The translations under genes and the position numbers were made by a program. This document shows, one piece after another, positions 42,837 to 51,534 of a DNA stretch of 64,000 nucleotides; the stretch's first letter is position 1; each line of letters opens with the position of its first letter. Below the pieces are notes generated by a model. It was not told where the DNA came from. It was given only the letters and a program-made list of their open reading frames with translations, and did no database searches. This DNA is from Nitrospinaceae bacterium (GTDB taxonomy: Bacteria > Nitrospinota > Nitrospinia > Nitrospinales > VA-1). The stretch lies in NCBI GenBank assembly GCA_021604505.1, contig BQJC01000003.1, positions 186,001-250,000 of the forward strand, given 5' to 3'.

Positions 42837-43322
42837 TTAGAGCAATTCATCTTCTTTTTCGATATCGCGAACCAGGCGCGTCGACCCCCGCGAGGTGCGG
42901 TAAATATCATCAAATATTTGCATTCCTTTGCGAAAACCGAACCGGATCGCCTGGATTTTATTCCTCACATCGCTGGTCCAGTAAAGAAATCCGAATCCCG
43001 GTTGAAAAACCGTCGCGTGGGCAACGGTTTCCCCCATATGGTCTTTATTCTGCTGGGTTTTATCGTACAGGCTTTTGGCCTCGGCAACCGTGGGAAGCCG
43101 CCAGCCCTGAAATCCGCCAAATTTTTTTCGGTTCAATTCCTCGGAAAAATCCCTGGTCTGGACCCAGTTCATCCATTTTCCGGTCATTTGCCAGGTATCC
43201 AGTTTCAGCCAGAGCAACTCCCGCGCCCGGTCGATGACCGTGCCGTTTTCGGTTTCCGTAAACCGCGCCGCTTTCTGTTGCTTCGGAGCCTCCTGACTGT
43301 TTGAATTTGAATCGAGACCCAT
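42837..43322 (-). CDS. DUF1566 protein B
   Basis: A 161-residue protein with the domain from about residue 20 (RFTETENGTVIDRARELLWLKLDTW, LNRKKFGGFQGWRLPTVAEAKSLYD, FGFLYWTSDVR). It is one of the more divergent copies: the usual LMW becomes LLW and DNGDGT becomes TENGT. It has no cysteine. AGAGGTGA precedes the ATG. The first 20 residues are Gln/Ser/Lys-rich and flexible, with no signal peptide. It lies 58 bases before copy A. Confidence 0.88.
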   Translation of the reverse strand: MGLDSNSNSQEAPKQQKAARFTETENGTVIDRARELLWLKLDTWQMTGKWMNWVQTRDFSEELNRKKFGGFQGWRLPTVAEAKSLYDKTQQNKDHMGETVAHATVFQPGFGFLYWTSDVRNKIQAIRFGFRKGMQIFDDIYRTSRGSTRLVRDIEKEDELL

Positions 43323-43377
43323 AAATTGTTCACCTCTTCAACACAAAAAATGCCCCAGGCGCATCCCTGCCCCGGAA

Positions 43378-44259
43378 TCAGTCCTTGATAGTTCGAACCG
43401 GACGCACGCCGTGACTGCGCAGTCCCTGCTTATGCCACTTATAATCCCCGTTATAAAAATGAAACCGCATGGCCAGAGATTTATCGGTTTTGTTCAAAGT
43501 TTTCGTCCAGGAAGTCTGGCCGCACCCCGGTGGAAAACCCTTGACCAAAAAGACCGTGTCTCCAAATTTATCCGTTACCGGGTTCGCCGGATCGTAAATC
43601 ATTTGCACTTCTTTTCGGGTGGGCATTCTCCAATCCGAATAACCGGAGGATTTTCGTTTATTGATTTCTTCCAGATACATTTTAGCTTCCTGCCAGGAAA
43701 CCCATTTGTCCAGCTCCAAATAGGAATCACTGGCTTTCCACATCAGACCGGCCACCTTGTCGGTGACGGTTCCGTCCTTGTTATCGATAAACCTGATTTC
43801 ATCACTGTCTCCTGATTTCTTGCCGATCTTCCGAACCAGACGCAGACCGCTCGGGAACCCTTCGTTTTCCTTGGCCAGCCAAAATTCGTAGTTGGACCGA
43901 AGGTCGAAACCCATTGCCGCCTTCGCGCCTCGGGTTTCGCTGGTCCAGGTGGAAAACCCGCAACCGGAAGGGAAGATAGGATCCAGATGAATTTCAGTTC
44001 CTTGAACATCGATGTTCGATGCTTCCCAGTCGAACAAAGTTCTCGCGTCGGACGCGGTTGGAAACCGCCAGTTGTTATATCCGGCGAATTTTTGTTCGTT
44101 CATTTTTTTTGAATACTCAAGTCCTTCATGCCAGGTGATGAGCCTTCCCAACTCCAGCCAGGTGTCGTTTTTCACCCACATGAGACCATGCCGGACATCG
44201 GTGATCGTCCCATCTCCATTATCGATAAAAGCGGATTTTTTTTCAGTATCTTCCATCAT
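43378..44259 (-). CDS. tandem DUF1566 protein C (two domains)
   Basis: A 293-residue protein with two full DUF1566 domains, about residues 9-143 and 152-292. Each has its own DNGDGT- or DNKDGT-type opening, LMW, DWRxPT-like segment (NNWRFPTASDA, SDWRMPTRKEV) and a WT box (FPSGCGFSTWTSE, FPPGCGQTSWTK). The paired GCG cysteines are shared with copy G. Two ATG codons start the frame; the second (44256) has better spacing to GGAAAGGA. It is probably a product of in-frame gene fusion after duplication. Confidence 0.9.
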   Translation of the reverse strand: MMEDTEKKSAFIDNGDGTITDVRHGLMWVKNDTWLELGRLITWHEGLEYSKKMNEQKFAGYNNWRFPTASDARTLFDWEASNIDVQGTEIHLDPIFPSGCGFSTWTSETRGAKAAMGFDLRSNYEFWLAKENEGFPSGLRLVRKIGKKSGDSDEIRFIDNKDGTVTDKVAGLMWKASDSYLELDKWVSWQEAKMYLEEINKRKSSGYSDWRMPTRKEVQMIYDPANPVTDKFGDTVFLVKGFPPGCGQTSWTKTLNKTDKSLAMRFHFYNGDYKWHKQGLRSHGVRPVRTIKD

Positions 44260-44274
44260 TCCTTTCCAAGGAAA

Positions 44275-44760
44275 TCAGTTACGGACCGGAGGCCGGGTGT
44301 GATCCTTTTTAACGAGATCTTTCCTGCAAAGTCTCGTTGCGCCAAAGCTGTATTCATCCAGGGAAGTCACTTTTCCCTCGACAAAATCAAAACGCGGACG
44401 GCGGGTCGACGTATCTCCCATGAGCCAGACATGCTTGAACCCACCTTCCGGAAATACCTCGTCAATATGTATCGTAGCGCCCCCTTTGGCGACGTTCGTC
44501 GCTTCTTCATCGAAAAGGGACGTCGCCTCATCGATCGACGGCAAACGCCAGTCACCATACCCTCCAATTTTGCGAAGATTTTTTTTGTCCGCATAATCAC
44601 GCGATTCATGCCAGTTTAAGAATTTTCCCTTGTCCTGCCAGGAATCTTTTTTCATCCAATAGACCTTGGTTTTTGTGTCATAAACGACATGCGGACCCTT
44701 TTCAACAAACCGTTTTGGTTTTGTGGGTTGATCCTGAGGAACCGGAACCTGTTCAGCCAT
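44275..44760 (-). CDS. DUF1566 protein D
   Basis: A 161-residue divergent DUF1566 member. The opening is changed (RFVEKGPHVVYDTKTKVYWMKKDSW instead of DNGDGTVTD), but NWHESRDYADKKNLRKIGGYGDWRLPSIDEATSLFD and a WLMGDTSTRRPRF segment keep the fold order. It ends GATRLCRKDLV. AAAGG precedes the ATG. The N-terminal 15 residues are Pro/Gln-rich. The loss of the Asp/Gly-rich opening suggests that any calcium-like site there is absent in this copy. Confidence 0.82.
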   Translation of the reverse strand: MAEQVPVPQDQPTKPKRFVEKGPHVVYDTKTKVYWMKKDSWQDKGKFLNWHESRDYADKKNLRKIGGYGDWRLPSIDEATSLFDEEATNVAKGGATIHIDEVFPEGGFKHVWLMGDTSTRRPRFDFVEGKVTSLDEYSFGATRLCRKDLVKKDHTRPPVRN

Positions 44761-44874
44761 TGTAAACCTTTATCAAAAATGTGAATCCACCGTTTTCTCA
44801 TCGGGCAAAGGCGCCTGCCTTCGGATAAGAATCAAAAACCCATCTCCATCATGAGGAGCCCCTTCCAGGGACTG

Positions 44875-45093
44875 TCAATCCCCGGTATAACCGATTTCGA
44901 CATTGCCTTCATCCACATTGACGATCACCGGAACCATGTACTGACCGTTGGTGTACTCCAGCAGTTTTTCCAATCCCTTAGGGTCGCTATCGACATTCAC
45001 ATAGGCAAAGGATTTATTCTGCTTTAGAAAATCTTCCCTGGCCTTTTTAGTGTGCGGACAGTCGTTTTTCCCAAAAATCATGTAATGACTCAT
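44875..45093 (-). CDS. glutaredoxin-like protein
   Basis: A 72-residue thioredoxin-fold protein. It opens YMIFGKNDCPHTKKARE, a CxxT active site in the glutaredoxin position, then VNVDSDPKGLEKLLEYTNG and MVPVIVNVDEG, which carries the cis-proline. It lacks the second cysteine, so it would act in glutathionylation or as a monothiol carrier rather than a dithiol reductase. AAGGA precedes the ATG. It is embedded among the DUF1566 genes on the same strand; its link to them is unknown. Confidence 0.88.
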   Translation of the reverse strand: MSHYMIFGKNDCPHTKKAREDFLKQNKSFAYVNVDSDPKGLEKLLEYTNGQYMVPVIVNVDEGNVEIGYTGD

Positions 45094-45151
45094 ATTTTCC
45101 TTCTATCTAAACTCCATTCCCGTGTGACGAAAATTGGAGGTTGCAAATCTC

Positions 45152-45781
45152 TTATCGTTCGAATTTTTTAGTTTCCTGCCGCCATTCGGGTTCCCAATTG
45201 TCCTTAATGTCATCGCGAACAAGACGGACATGGGAATACTCGTTTTCCTTATGCTCCCAGACTTCATTGCCAGTCACATAGCTGAACTTCATGGCGTATT
45301 GGTGGTAATCCGGCTTCTCTTCGAAAGTCCAGGTATTGTGCCCCTGCCCTGAATCAAACGCAGGATCGATATGCAGCTCGGCTCCGGCTTTATCGTAATT
45401 GGACATGGTGAAGGAAAAAAGCGTTTTGGCATCGTCAAAACTCGCCAACCGCCAATCGTCGTAACCGGCGAATTTTTTTTCGTTCATGAGTTCGCAATAA
45501 TCGTGCGCTTCAAACCAGGTGATCCCGTATCCAAATTCATCGAAGGAATCCGCCTTTTTCCACATCAAACTGTTGCGGGTATCGCTGACGGTTCCATCGC
45601 CATTGTCGACAAAACTGGGGAGCTCTTCTTCGACTAAGGCTTCCTCATCCTCATCCCACTCTTCTTCGCCTAACCACTCCTCGCCTTCATAGCCTTCCTC
45701 GTCGAGGGTGTCGGCGCCCGATTCCGCTTTTTCCTTATCCGCATCTAGGTCTTCATTTTCCAACTTTTCTTCGTCGGACAT
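45152..45781 (-). CDS. DUF1566 protein E with acidic N-terminal region
   Basis: A 209-residue protein. The first 55 residues are extremely acidic (GEEWLGEEEWDEDEEALVEEE), followed by a DUF1566 domain with FVDNGDGTVSDTRNSLMWKKADSF, EKKFAGYDDWRLASFDDAKTLFS and GQGHNTWTFEE. The C-terminus is charged. The start is ATG 45781 with an AGGAGTGG site; the 45799 alternative is further from it. The acidic leader resembles those of the TPR gene (48588) and coiled-coil gene (51535), perhaps a shared localisation or interaction tail. Confidence 0.88.
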   Translation of the reverse strand: MSDEEKLENEDLDADKEKAESGADTLDEEGYEGEEWLGEEEWDEDEEALVEEELPSFVDNGDGTVSDTRNSLMWKKADSFDEFGYGITWFEAHDYCELMNEKKFAGYDDWRLASFDDAKTLFSFTMSNYDKAGAELHIDPAFDSGQGHNTWTFEEKPDYHQYAMKFSYVTGNEVWEHKENEYSHVRLVRDDIKDNWEPEWRQETKKFER

Positions 45782-45872
45782 CCTGCCACTCCTAATCAAT
45801 TAAAACTGGATAACGGCTTGATCAACGCGTCACAAAATACGCAAAAATAAATTCCCCTGCCCTTCGGCGGCC

Positions 45873-46316
45873 TTATACGTCGCGAACCAGCCGAACGGAA
45901 GTGCCCGTGGTGGAAACGCTTTGTTCCACACAAACCTCCCGGGCGCCGGGAAAATAACATTTCCAGGCGTAAGAATCGTAGCGAGTTTCACTGGTCCAGA
46001 CACTAGTCTCTCCCCCGGCCTGATAATTCGCAACCCGGCGCGCGGGTTTTTCCACTTTTTGCTTCAAAAAAATTATACGATACGCTTTGTCGTTTCGGAA
46101 TAAAGACCGCACTTCACTTTTTGTCGGGAGTCTCCAATCATTATATCCTAAATATTTCTGCTCATTACAAGCGTTCACATAACTGTTGGCTTCGTCCCAA
46201 TTGAGCCACTTCCCCAATTCCTGCCGGGAATCCTTAACCGACCACTGGAGGTCTTCTTCAGTATCAACAACCGTTCCATCTTCTTTTATTTGAAAATTCT
46301 CGGATACTTCTGCCAA
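45873..46316 (-). CDS. DUF1566 protein F
   Basis: A 147-residue short member: QIKEDGTVVDTEEDLQWSVKDSR, then NACNEQKYLGYNDWRLPTKSEVRSLF and GGETSVWTSETRYD, ending SVSTTGTSVRLVRDV. The start is TTG 46316 with GAGGTGA just upstream. The LMW motif is LQW here. It contains three cysteines, in NACNEQ, WKCYFPG and EVCVEQ, more than the other copies. No signal peptide. Confidence 0.85.
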   Translation of the reverse strand: MAEVSENFQIKEDGTVVDTEEDLQWSVKDSRQELGKWLNWDEANSYVNACNEQKYLGYNDWRLPTKSEVRSLFRNDKAYRIIFLKQKVEKPARRVANYQAGGETSVWTSETRYDSYAWKCYFPGAREVCVEQSVSTTGTSVRLVRDV

Positions 46317-46719
46317 GGTTCACCTCACGGGAAAACGTGCAATGCAAAAAATCACCCAATTTCAACGGCGCATTCTTGCCCAGTTAAAAAAGTCCACGTC
46401 AGGATTAGCGGCACCCAAAAATCCCAGGGACAAGATCAACCAGAAGCGAGCAAAATCCAGAAACAGGGTGACCCGGTTTAAAAAGAATAATTTATTGTAT
46501 GGGCAAGAGATTTTATTTCAATAAAATATCATTGAGAACGACTATTTTCAACCCCAATTCAAACTATCGCTCGTCCTATAAAATGGCGCAAAACCGGCCA
46601 AAACGGGAAGGGGAAAGTGTGGAAAGGCAAAACCAGTCAGCTGGGAAAAACTGCAAAATAAGCAAAGATCAAAACAGTGGTCAAACCTTTCCCAGACCTG
46701 GAAATCGAGAGCGATCGGA
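46317..46719. other. gap inside the DUF1566 region, no gene seen
   Basis: About 400 bases of A-rich sequence between two DUF1566 genes. Reading frames on both strands have low-complexity Lys/Arg composition and no ribosome-binding sites. It may hold a promoter for copy F and the genes after it, or be the remains of a lost copy; no DUF1566 motif was found in any frame. Confidence 0.35.
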
Positions 46720-47217
46720 TCAGCGCCACCCTCCCCCTTGAGTGATAATATCCCTGACTTCCGGGATCTTTTCCTGCTTGATCTTGCTGGAGTCAAATTC
46801 GCCCCGAACGAGCCTCACACTGGTGTTGAGGATATCATCGACTTCCTTGTGCCCACCCATACCGTTATTAAAAGAATAAACGTATGCGGTGATCTTTCCT
46901 CGGGTGTTGCTCGTCCAGGTATCGAACCCACATCCAGGTAAAAAAACATCGTCGAGATGAATATCGATCCCGTATTTGTCCTTTAGAGTCTTTTCTTTAT
47001 CATAGAGAGTCTGGGCTTCCTTCTTGTCAGGCAGCCGCCAGTCCGAATATCCTGCAAACGCAACCTCATTTTTTTTGTTCTTATATTTTACCGCCTGGGT
47101 ATGAGTGAGAAATTTTTTAATATCCAGATAAGAGTCACTCTGCACCCACATCAGGTTGGTCAAAGTATCGGATACCGTTCCATCCCCATTATCGATGAAT
47201 CTTTGATGGTCGCTCAT
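46720..47217 (-). CDS. DUF1566 protein G
   Basis: A 165-residue member close to consensus: RFIDNGDGTVSDTLTNLMWVQSDSY, then KKNEVAFAGYSDWRLPDKKEAQTLYD, FLPGCGFDTWTS and SVRLVRGEF. AGGAG precedes the ATG. It shares the GCG cysteine with both domains of copy C, so these are probably the closest relatives. The last 25 residues leave the domain and end in a Gly/Trp tail. No signal peptide. Confidence 0.9.
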   Translation of the reverse strand: MSDHQRFIDNGDGTVSDTLTNLMWVQSDSYLDIKKFLTHTQAVKYKNKKNEVAFAGYSDWRLPDKKEAQTLYDKEKTLKDKYGIDIHLDDVFLPGCGFDTWTSNTRGKITAYVYSFNNGMGGHKEVDDILNTSVRLVRGEFDSSKIKQEKIPEVRDIITQGGGWR

Positions 47218-47288
47218 GTTTGCTCCTACTATTCCTCTTGATCGTTAATCACCATGCGCTATTTTAAAACCCGGTGCCGGTAAAAATC

Positions 47289-47323
47289 AAAAAAAAAAGC
47301 TGGAAGGCTTTCGCCTCCCAGCT
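47289..47323 (-). terminator. rho-independent terminator (minus strand)
   Basis: On the minus strand an 11-bp stem (47313-47323 with 47298-47308, one G-T pair) with a GAAA tetraloop is followed by nine T. It ends the transcript of the secreted protein at 47350-47838 and so divides the gene run into at least two transcripts. Confidence 0.9.
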
Positions 47324-47349
47324 CATTTTGAATCTTTAAGACTAAAATA

Positions 47350-47838
47350 TTATCTTGCTGTCTCAGAACGATGACCCATGTTACTGAAGATTCCTCTTTC
47401 AGTTCCTTCGGGCATTCCCATACCAGGCTCGATATAGGTTCCAGGACGCGTGTGGTCGAGATGATAATTGCTCTGATAGGTTTTTCCAGAACCTGCATCA
47501 ATTTTCCAGTCATGGCGGTCAAACCGCTGCCTTTGACAGTTCACTGAGATCGTACCCGGGCCATTGTTGGTGATGATGGACTTCATGGCCATGGCGTTGG
47601 TCTCGTATCCACCCGGAGGCAACGTTGCCTTGAATACTTTTTCCCATGCATAGGCATGAGGACCAATGTCAAACGTAATATTGGTTTCTTCAGTCTCACT
47701 TGTGTTGTAAACAACCCATGAAGCATTTTCACAGATGGCTTTGCCGCCGGACTTCACTTCGGTCACGTTGGCACTTGCCAAAGCTACAAAAGAAAATAAC
47801 GCGAAAACCGTGATTGCACTAACAGCCGTCCTTCTCAT
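47350..47838 (-). CDS. small secreted protein, unknown
   Basis: A 162-residue exported protein. The signal peptide covers about residues 1-23 (cleavage after ALASA). The mature domain is beta-rich with two cysteines (KAICENAS and VNCQRQ) that could pair, and a repeated aromatic/Asp pattern (NITFDIGPHAYAWEKVFKA). The last 40 residues are Gly/Pro/Met-rich. GGGGGAG precedes the ATG. It ends in its own strong terminator, so it is not simply cotranscribed with the downstream DUF1566 genes. Family not recognised. Confidence 0.75.
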   Translation of the reverse strand: MRRTAVSAITVFALFSFVALASANVTEVKSGGKAICENASWVVYNTSETEETNITFDIGPHAYAWEKVFKATLPPGGYETNAMAMKSIITNNGPGTISVNCQRQRFDRHDWKIDAGSGKTYQSNYHLDHTRPGTYIEPGMGMPEGTERGIFSNMGHRSETAR

Positions 47839-48149
47839 TTGCTCCCCCTTTCAATAGCGGAATTAACTTGAAGATAATATAACATCAATCCCTACATTCA
47901 GAAAACCTAAACCACCTCCTATCGACTTCTTTTTATCTTATCTATTCGAAAAATTCCTGGCGCAAATTGTCGCTTTCGGTATAGGTAACCCTTCCAACTT
48001 TCATTGGCTTTTCTAGGGTCGGGCAAAAATATCAAACACCATGCGATAAGTCAACCTTTATATTTTGAGGGGAACCCGCAAGAAACACAACTCTTTTAAA
48101 ATCAATAAAAATGGACCTTTCCAGGTTTTTTCGTCAAACTCCCCGTTCT
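47839..48149. other. intergenic region upstream of the secreted protein
   Basis: It should hold the promoter of the minus-strand secreted protein gene. A TATATTAT-like stretch lies about 50 bases before its ATG without a clear -35. A small hairpin near 48117-48135 with T-runs could mark the end of the LRR gene transcript. No gene seen. Confidence 0.4.
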
Positions 48150-48545
48150 CTAAACCCGGAACTTCAATGTGGTCAACTTGACCAAAGAAAGAGAATTTCT
48201 CAAAAATTTCTCCCCGTCTTCCGAAATGTCATTGACCACCAGTTGAAGAGCCCGCAGGTTTTTCAAATATTTAGCGTTTGCCAGATGGCGGGCGCCTTCG
48301 TCGCCAATGCTGTTGGATGAAAGATTCAAGGTCGTCAAATTAGAAAAAATAGCAGATTCGGTGATCGCCTTCACCCCATCGTCTCCAATATGGTTCTGTG
48401 ACAAATCCAGAGCGCGTAGTTTATTCAGGCTCTCTTGCTGAGCCAAAGCCCGGGCCCCCACTTCACGGATGAATTTTGCTTTTAAGCTCAAAACCTGTCC
48501 GTCACTGCTCAAATTATCTCTCACGAGTTCCTCTATGTTCGCCAT
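48150..48545 (-). CDS. short leucine-rich-repeat protein (RNI-like)
   Basis: A 131-residue protein of four to five LRR units of the ribonuclease-inhibitor/LRR_6 type (LRALDLSQNHIGDDGVKAI, LTTLNLSSNSIGDEGARHL, LRALQLVVNDISEDGEKFL). There is no signal peptide or membrane segment, so the repeats should face the cytoplasm. The array is too short for a closed horseshoe and probably binds a single partner. It lies 42 bases from the acidic TPR gene on the same strand. Confidence 0.85.
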   Translation of the reverse strand: MANIEELVRDNLSSDGQVLSLKAKFIREVGARALAQQESLNKLRALDLSQNHIGDDGVKAITESAIFSNLTTLNLSSNSIGDEGARHLANAKYLKNLRALQLVVNDISEDGEKFLRNSLSLVKLTTLKFRV

Positions 48546-48587
48546 GATTTTTTCCTAATCAAAAAGCTTCATCGCAAAGCGAAGCAA

Positions 48588-49439
48588 TCAGCCGGTTCCT
48601 GGAATGTCTTTGGCCTCGAATCCATATTCATCAAATGCCTTCCACCCCTCCTGAAGCATTTTTTTTGCGTATTTAACCATCAGATTCGCCTGAGAATGGT
48701 TGGGATCGATGTCCAAAGTTTTTTTGAGGTGTTTCAGCGCAGCTTTTACATCCTTGATTTCACCGCCATAATGTTCAATCTGCCGCGATTTGTCGATCAG
48801 GTCCGAAGCCCATTTATAATAGGTATCGGCGATTTGCTGCGGCGCATTTTTGCTGACGTATTCAACAATATCTTCATCCGCCTTTAAAAAATTCAAATTC
48901 TGAATGGCGGATTCAAACTCGCGAATCGGAATTTCATAATCTTCATTAGCCACCTGAGTGATCGTATCCCCGGCTTTATGGGCGGAATGCAGGCCGACGG
49001 AGCTTCTGACAACCGTTCCGTGGATTCCCGATATGAGTTTGCTGTAATGCAGGTTGCCAATCGCAAAGTGAATGATCGCGGTGAACTCCTTTTCCGTATC
49101 CAATTCCAGAGCCAGGTCAAATTCATCTCTGGCTTCTTCCAGATCCCCAAGCTCTACCAGGGCTTCCCCTAAATTATAATGGTGAACGCAGTTATCCGGT
49201 TCTTCCTCAATTTGCTGGCGGAATTCTTCAATCTGAGCCTCAAGGTCAAACTCAAGCTCTTCCTCCTCGTCGAACTCGGTGAGGGTCTGCCCATCCGATG
49301 GGATCAACCCGGCTTCCGATGCCTCAGCAAGAGGATCGACGGAGTCCCCCGTTTCTTCAGAGGATTCCGGAGCGTCTTCAGCAGATTCCGGAGCGTCTTC
49401 GGAATCTTTCAATTCCTCTTTTTGATTTTCGTCATCCAT
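48588..49439 (-). CDS. acidic TPR protein
   Basis: A 283-residue protein. Residues 1-65 are strongly acidic (repeated DAPESAEDAPESSEE-type units). The middle holds TPR pairs (NCVHHYNLGEALVELGDLEEARDEFDLALEL, then FAIGNLHYSKLISG), and further helices near the end include LKHLKKTLDIDPNHSQANLMVKYAKKML. It is cytosolic, with a short tail after the last repeat (WKAFDEYGFEAKDIPGTG). It is a likely scaffold for the other proteins of this run; partner unknown. Confidence 0.85.
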   Translation of the reverse strand: MDDENQKEELKDSEDAPESAEDAPESSEETGDSVDPLAEASEAGLIPSDGQTLTEFDEEEELEFDLEAQIEEFRQQIEEEPDNCVHHYNLGEALVELGDLEEARDEFDLALELDTEKEFTAIIHFAIGNLHYSKLISGIHGTVVRSSVGLHSAHKAGDTITQVANEDYEIPIREFESAIQNLNFLKADEDIVEYVSKNAPQQIADTYYKWASDLIDKSRQIEHYGGEIKDVKAALKHLKKTLDIDPNHSQANLMVKYAKKMLQEGWKAFDEYGFEAKDIPGTG

Positions 49440-49462
49440 ATTTCAACTCTTATTTTCTGCCG

Positions 49463-50086
49463 TCATTTTTGCGCGGCCTGTTCCGGAGAATTCACTTTTC
49501 TTACCAGCCGAATCGTCGACAAAGACAACCCCGGACCGCCTTTGGGACTGGGATAGGCTTTTCCCCGGATGAAATTGAAAGTCCACGCGTAGTCTCCCTT
49601 CTTATGCGTTTCACTCGTCCAGAAACAACAACTGGTATTTCCAAAAATCGGGTCCATGTGAACTTCATTGGTTGTCCAATAATATTTCCAGGGAATTATT
49701 TTTTCCGCTTCATAAAGTGTGGCCAATTCTTTCCGGGTGGGTAGTTTCCAATCGTCGTAACCGGCAAAACGCTTTTCGTTGATGTCCTGAATATAGCCTT
49801 GAGCCATTTCCCAGTTGAGCCATTTTTTCTGCTCCTGATAGGAGTCCTGTTGCTTCCACATCAACCCTTCCTGAAGGTCGGTCACCGTGCCGTCCTGATT
49901 GTCTTGATACCGGGGGTCGTTGGAGGGCGCCAAGGTTTTATTTTTGTCTGTCAAAGATAAAATTTGCCCGCCGAATATCTCGTCTTTACCCTCCGTTGCA
50001 GCGTTTTCAGCAAACACCACCGTTGTCATCGGGAATAACAGAACCCACACCAGAAAAAACACCTGGGAAACGCCGCTTCTTTTCAT
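49463..50086 (-). CDS. exported DUF1566 protein H
   Basis: A 207-residue member with an N-terminal signal peptide (MKRSGVSQVFFLVWVLLFP, then TTVVFAENA), the only clearly exported DUF1566 copy here. The domain begins with a changed opening (RYQDNQDGTVTDLQEGLMWKQQDSY), then RFAGYDDWKLPTRKELATLYEAEK and a cysteine pair in NTSCCFWTSE. I chose the ATG at 50086 because AAGGA lies 6 bases upstream; ATG codons at 50098 and 50110 are alternatives. It should be periplasmic or on the surface. Confidence 0.87.
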   Translation of the reverse strand: MKRSGVSQVFFLVWVLLFPMTTVVFAENAATEGKDEIFGGQILSLTDKNKTLAPSNDPRYQDNQDGTVTDLQEGLMWKQQDSYQEQKKWLNWEMAQGYIQDINEKRFAGYDDWKLPTRKELATLYEAEKIIPWKYYWTTNEVHMDPIFGNTSCCFWTSETHKKGDYAWTFNFIRGKAYPSPKGGPGLSLSTIRLVRKVNSPEQAAQK

Positions 50087-50189
50087 TTTATCCTTCATCC
50101 ATTGGATCATCGGACACCGATCTTCCAATACCAACCCGTTGGAATGCACAGATACCCATCCATTGATTCGACACTCTTTTATGTTTCCC

Positions 50190-51215
50190 TTATTCTTCTT
50201 GAGGCGCCCAATCAGGCTCCCATGAGAGGCAGATGCCAGCAGGGTTCTGGAATTGCCCCGGCTCCTTGCCGATCACCCCCCATTTGGCAACAAAGTTCAG
50301 ATCCGGATCAAACTTTTGAATCCTTTGATTGATTGTATCGACTACAAACACATACCCATAGGGGTCTTCAACCGCCGCCACCGGGCAATTGAACTGTCCG
50401 TCCCTTTTCCCCGGCTCCCCCATCACACCCAAACTTTCCCCCTCGCGCGAAAAAATCTGCAACCGGTTTTGACTCTTTTCAGCAACCAGAATCGTTCCAT
50501 CGCGGCGAACGAGAATGCCGCTGGGAAAATTAAGCCGGCCCTGCTCCGAACCATACTCGCCAAATTTGGATAAATATTGCCCGTCTTCGTTGAATATCTG
50601 AATCCTTTGATTGTCCCGGTCGGCAACATATATATTACCTTCTTTATCCAAAGCGACCCCCGTCGGAAATTTGAGAAACCCGTCAAAATCACCGGCAAAA
50701 CCAAAACTCAACAGAAAGTCGCCGTCGTCGTCATAACGCTTGATGCAATGATTGTGGGTATCGGCAACCAGGACGGTTCCAGTAGGTTCCGCGATGATTC
50801 CCTCCGGCCAGTAAAACTTTTCCTGGCCCCAGCCCTCGCTTCCGAACACATGCAGAAAATCGCCGTCAGGATCAAATTTTTGTATGCGGTGACACCCCGT
50901 ATCCGCCACCCAGATGTTGCCGTTGGTGTCCACGGTGACTGCACCCGGTGTTTTAAATTCCCCTTCATTATAAGGAGGCCGGGTTCCACCGGAACGGCCA
51001 AAGGCTGAGAGGAATTTGCCGTTTCCGTCAAATTTCTGAATCCGATCGTTTCCGGAGTCTGCGATCCAGACATATAACTTGGAATGATCGACGACAAATT
51101 CTTCTGGCTGTTCCTCCGGAAGGGTTTCGCCTTCAACAACAGCAATGGCATCTTTAGGAAGGGATTCGTCCGGCGCCACCGGTTCAAGATTTTCTCCTTG
51201 TAACTCTTCTGACAT
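50190..51215 (-). CDS. NHL-repeat beta-propeller protein
   Basis: A 341-residue protein of six NHL blades, each with a VADTxxHRIQKFDxDGxFLxxFG-like pattern at roughly 45-residue spacing (from about residue 45). Examples are WIADSGNDRIQKFDGNG, WVADTGCHRIQKFDPDG and YVADRDNQRIQIFNEDG. A full six-bladed propeller is therefore expected. The first 45 residues are acidic, like those of its neighbours, and no signal peptide precedes them, so it should stay in the cytoplasm. NHL propellers bind protein or RNA; no enzymatic domain is fused here. Confidence 0.93.
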   Translation of the reverse strand: MSEELQGENLEPVAPDESLPKDAIAVVEGETLPEEQPEEFVVDHSKLYVWIADSGNDRIQKFDGNGKFLSAFGRSGGTRPPYNEGEFKTPGAVTVDTNGNIWVADTGCHRIQKFDPDGDFLHVFGSEGWGQEKFYWPEGIIAEPTGTVLVADTHNHCIKRYDDDGDFLLSFGFAGDFDGFLKFPTGVALDKEGNIYVADRDNQRIQIFNEDGQYLSKFGEYGSEQGRLNFPSGILVRRDGTILVAEKSQNRLQIFSREGESLGVMGEPGKRDGQFNCPVAAVEDPYGYVFVVDTINQRIQKFDPDLNFVAKWGVIGKEPGQFQNPAGICLSWEPDWAPQEE

Positions 51216-51534
51216 AGTGCCTCGCTACTCGAATGTTAGTCGGTTTCCACGATTAAAATGGGTGAGGTCCTCAAACGACGGGCGGCTCCTCATTATTAAA
51301 CACCCCATCAAATGACTGCGGATTCTAAAACCCATGAGGCGCATCTTGATCGTCACAAAGAGAAGGCCTCTTTGGAGACCTTTATTTGGAAACCAGGGGG
51401 TAGCTTCCAAATCAATAAATAACCTTGAGAAGAAAGAAATTTTAAAAAATCTGGCGTCCTTAAGTGAGTGGCAACGATGGGGTTTCTAAAGTTATGAGGG
51501 CGATCCCCCCCGGACTTTATGCAACCCAACGGCA
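51216..51534. other. intergenic region, no gene seen
   Basis: About 320 bases between the coiled-coil gene and the NHL gene. Short frames here lack ribosome-binding sites. It probably contains the NHL gene promoter; no clear hexamer pair was found. Confidence 0.35.

Noticed and set aside
46317-46719. A lost DUF1566 copy in the gap
   Set aside because: No LMW, DWRLPT or DNGDGT-type motif was found in any frame of the spacer.
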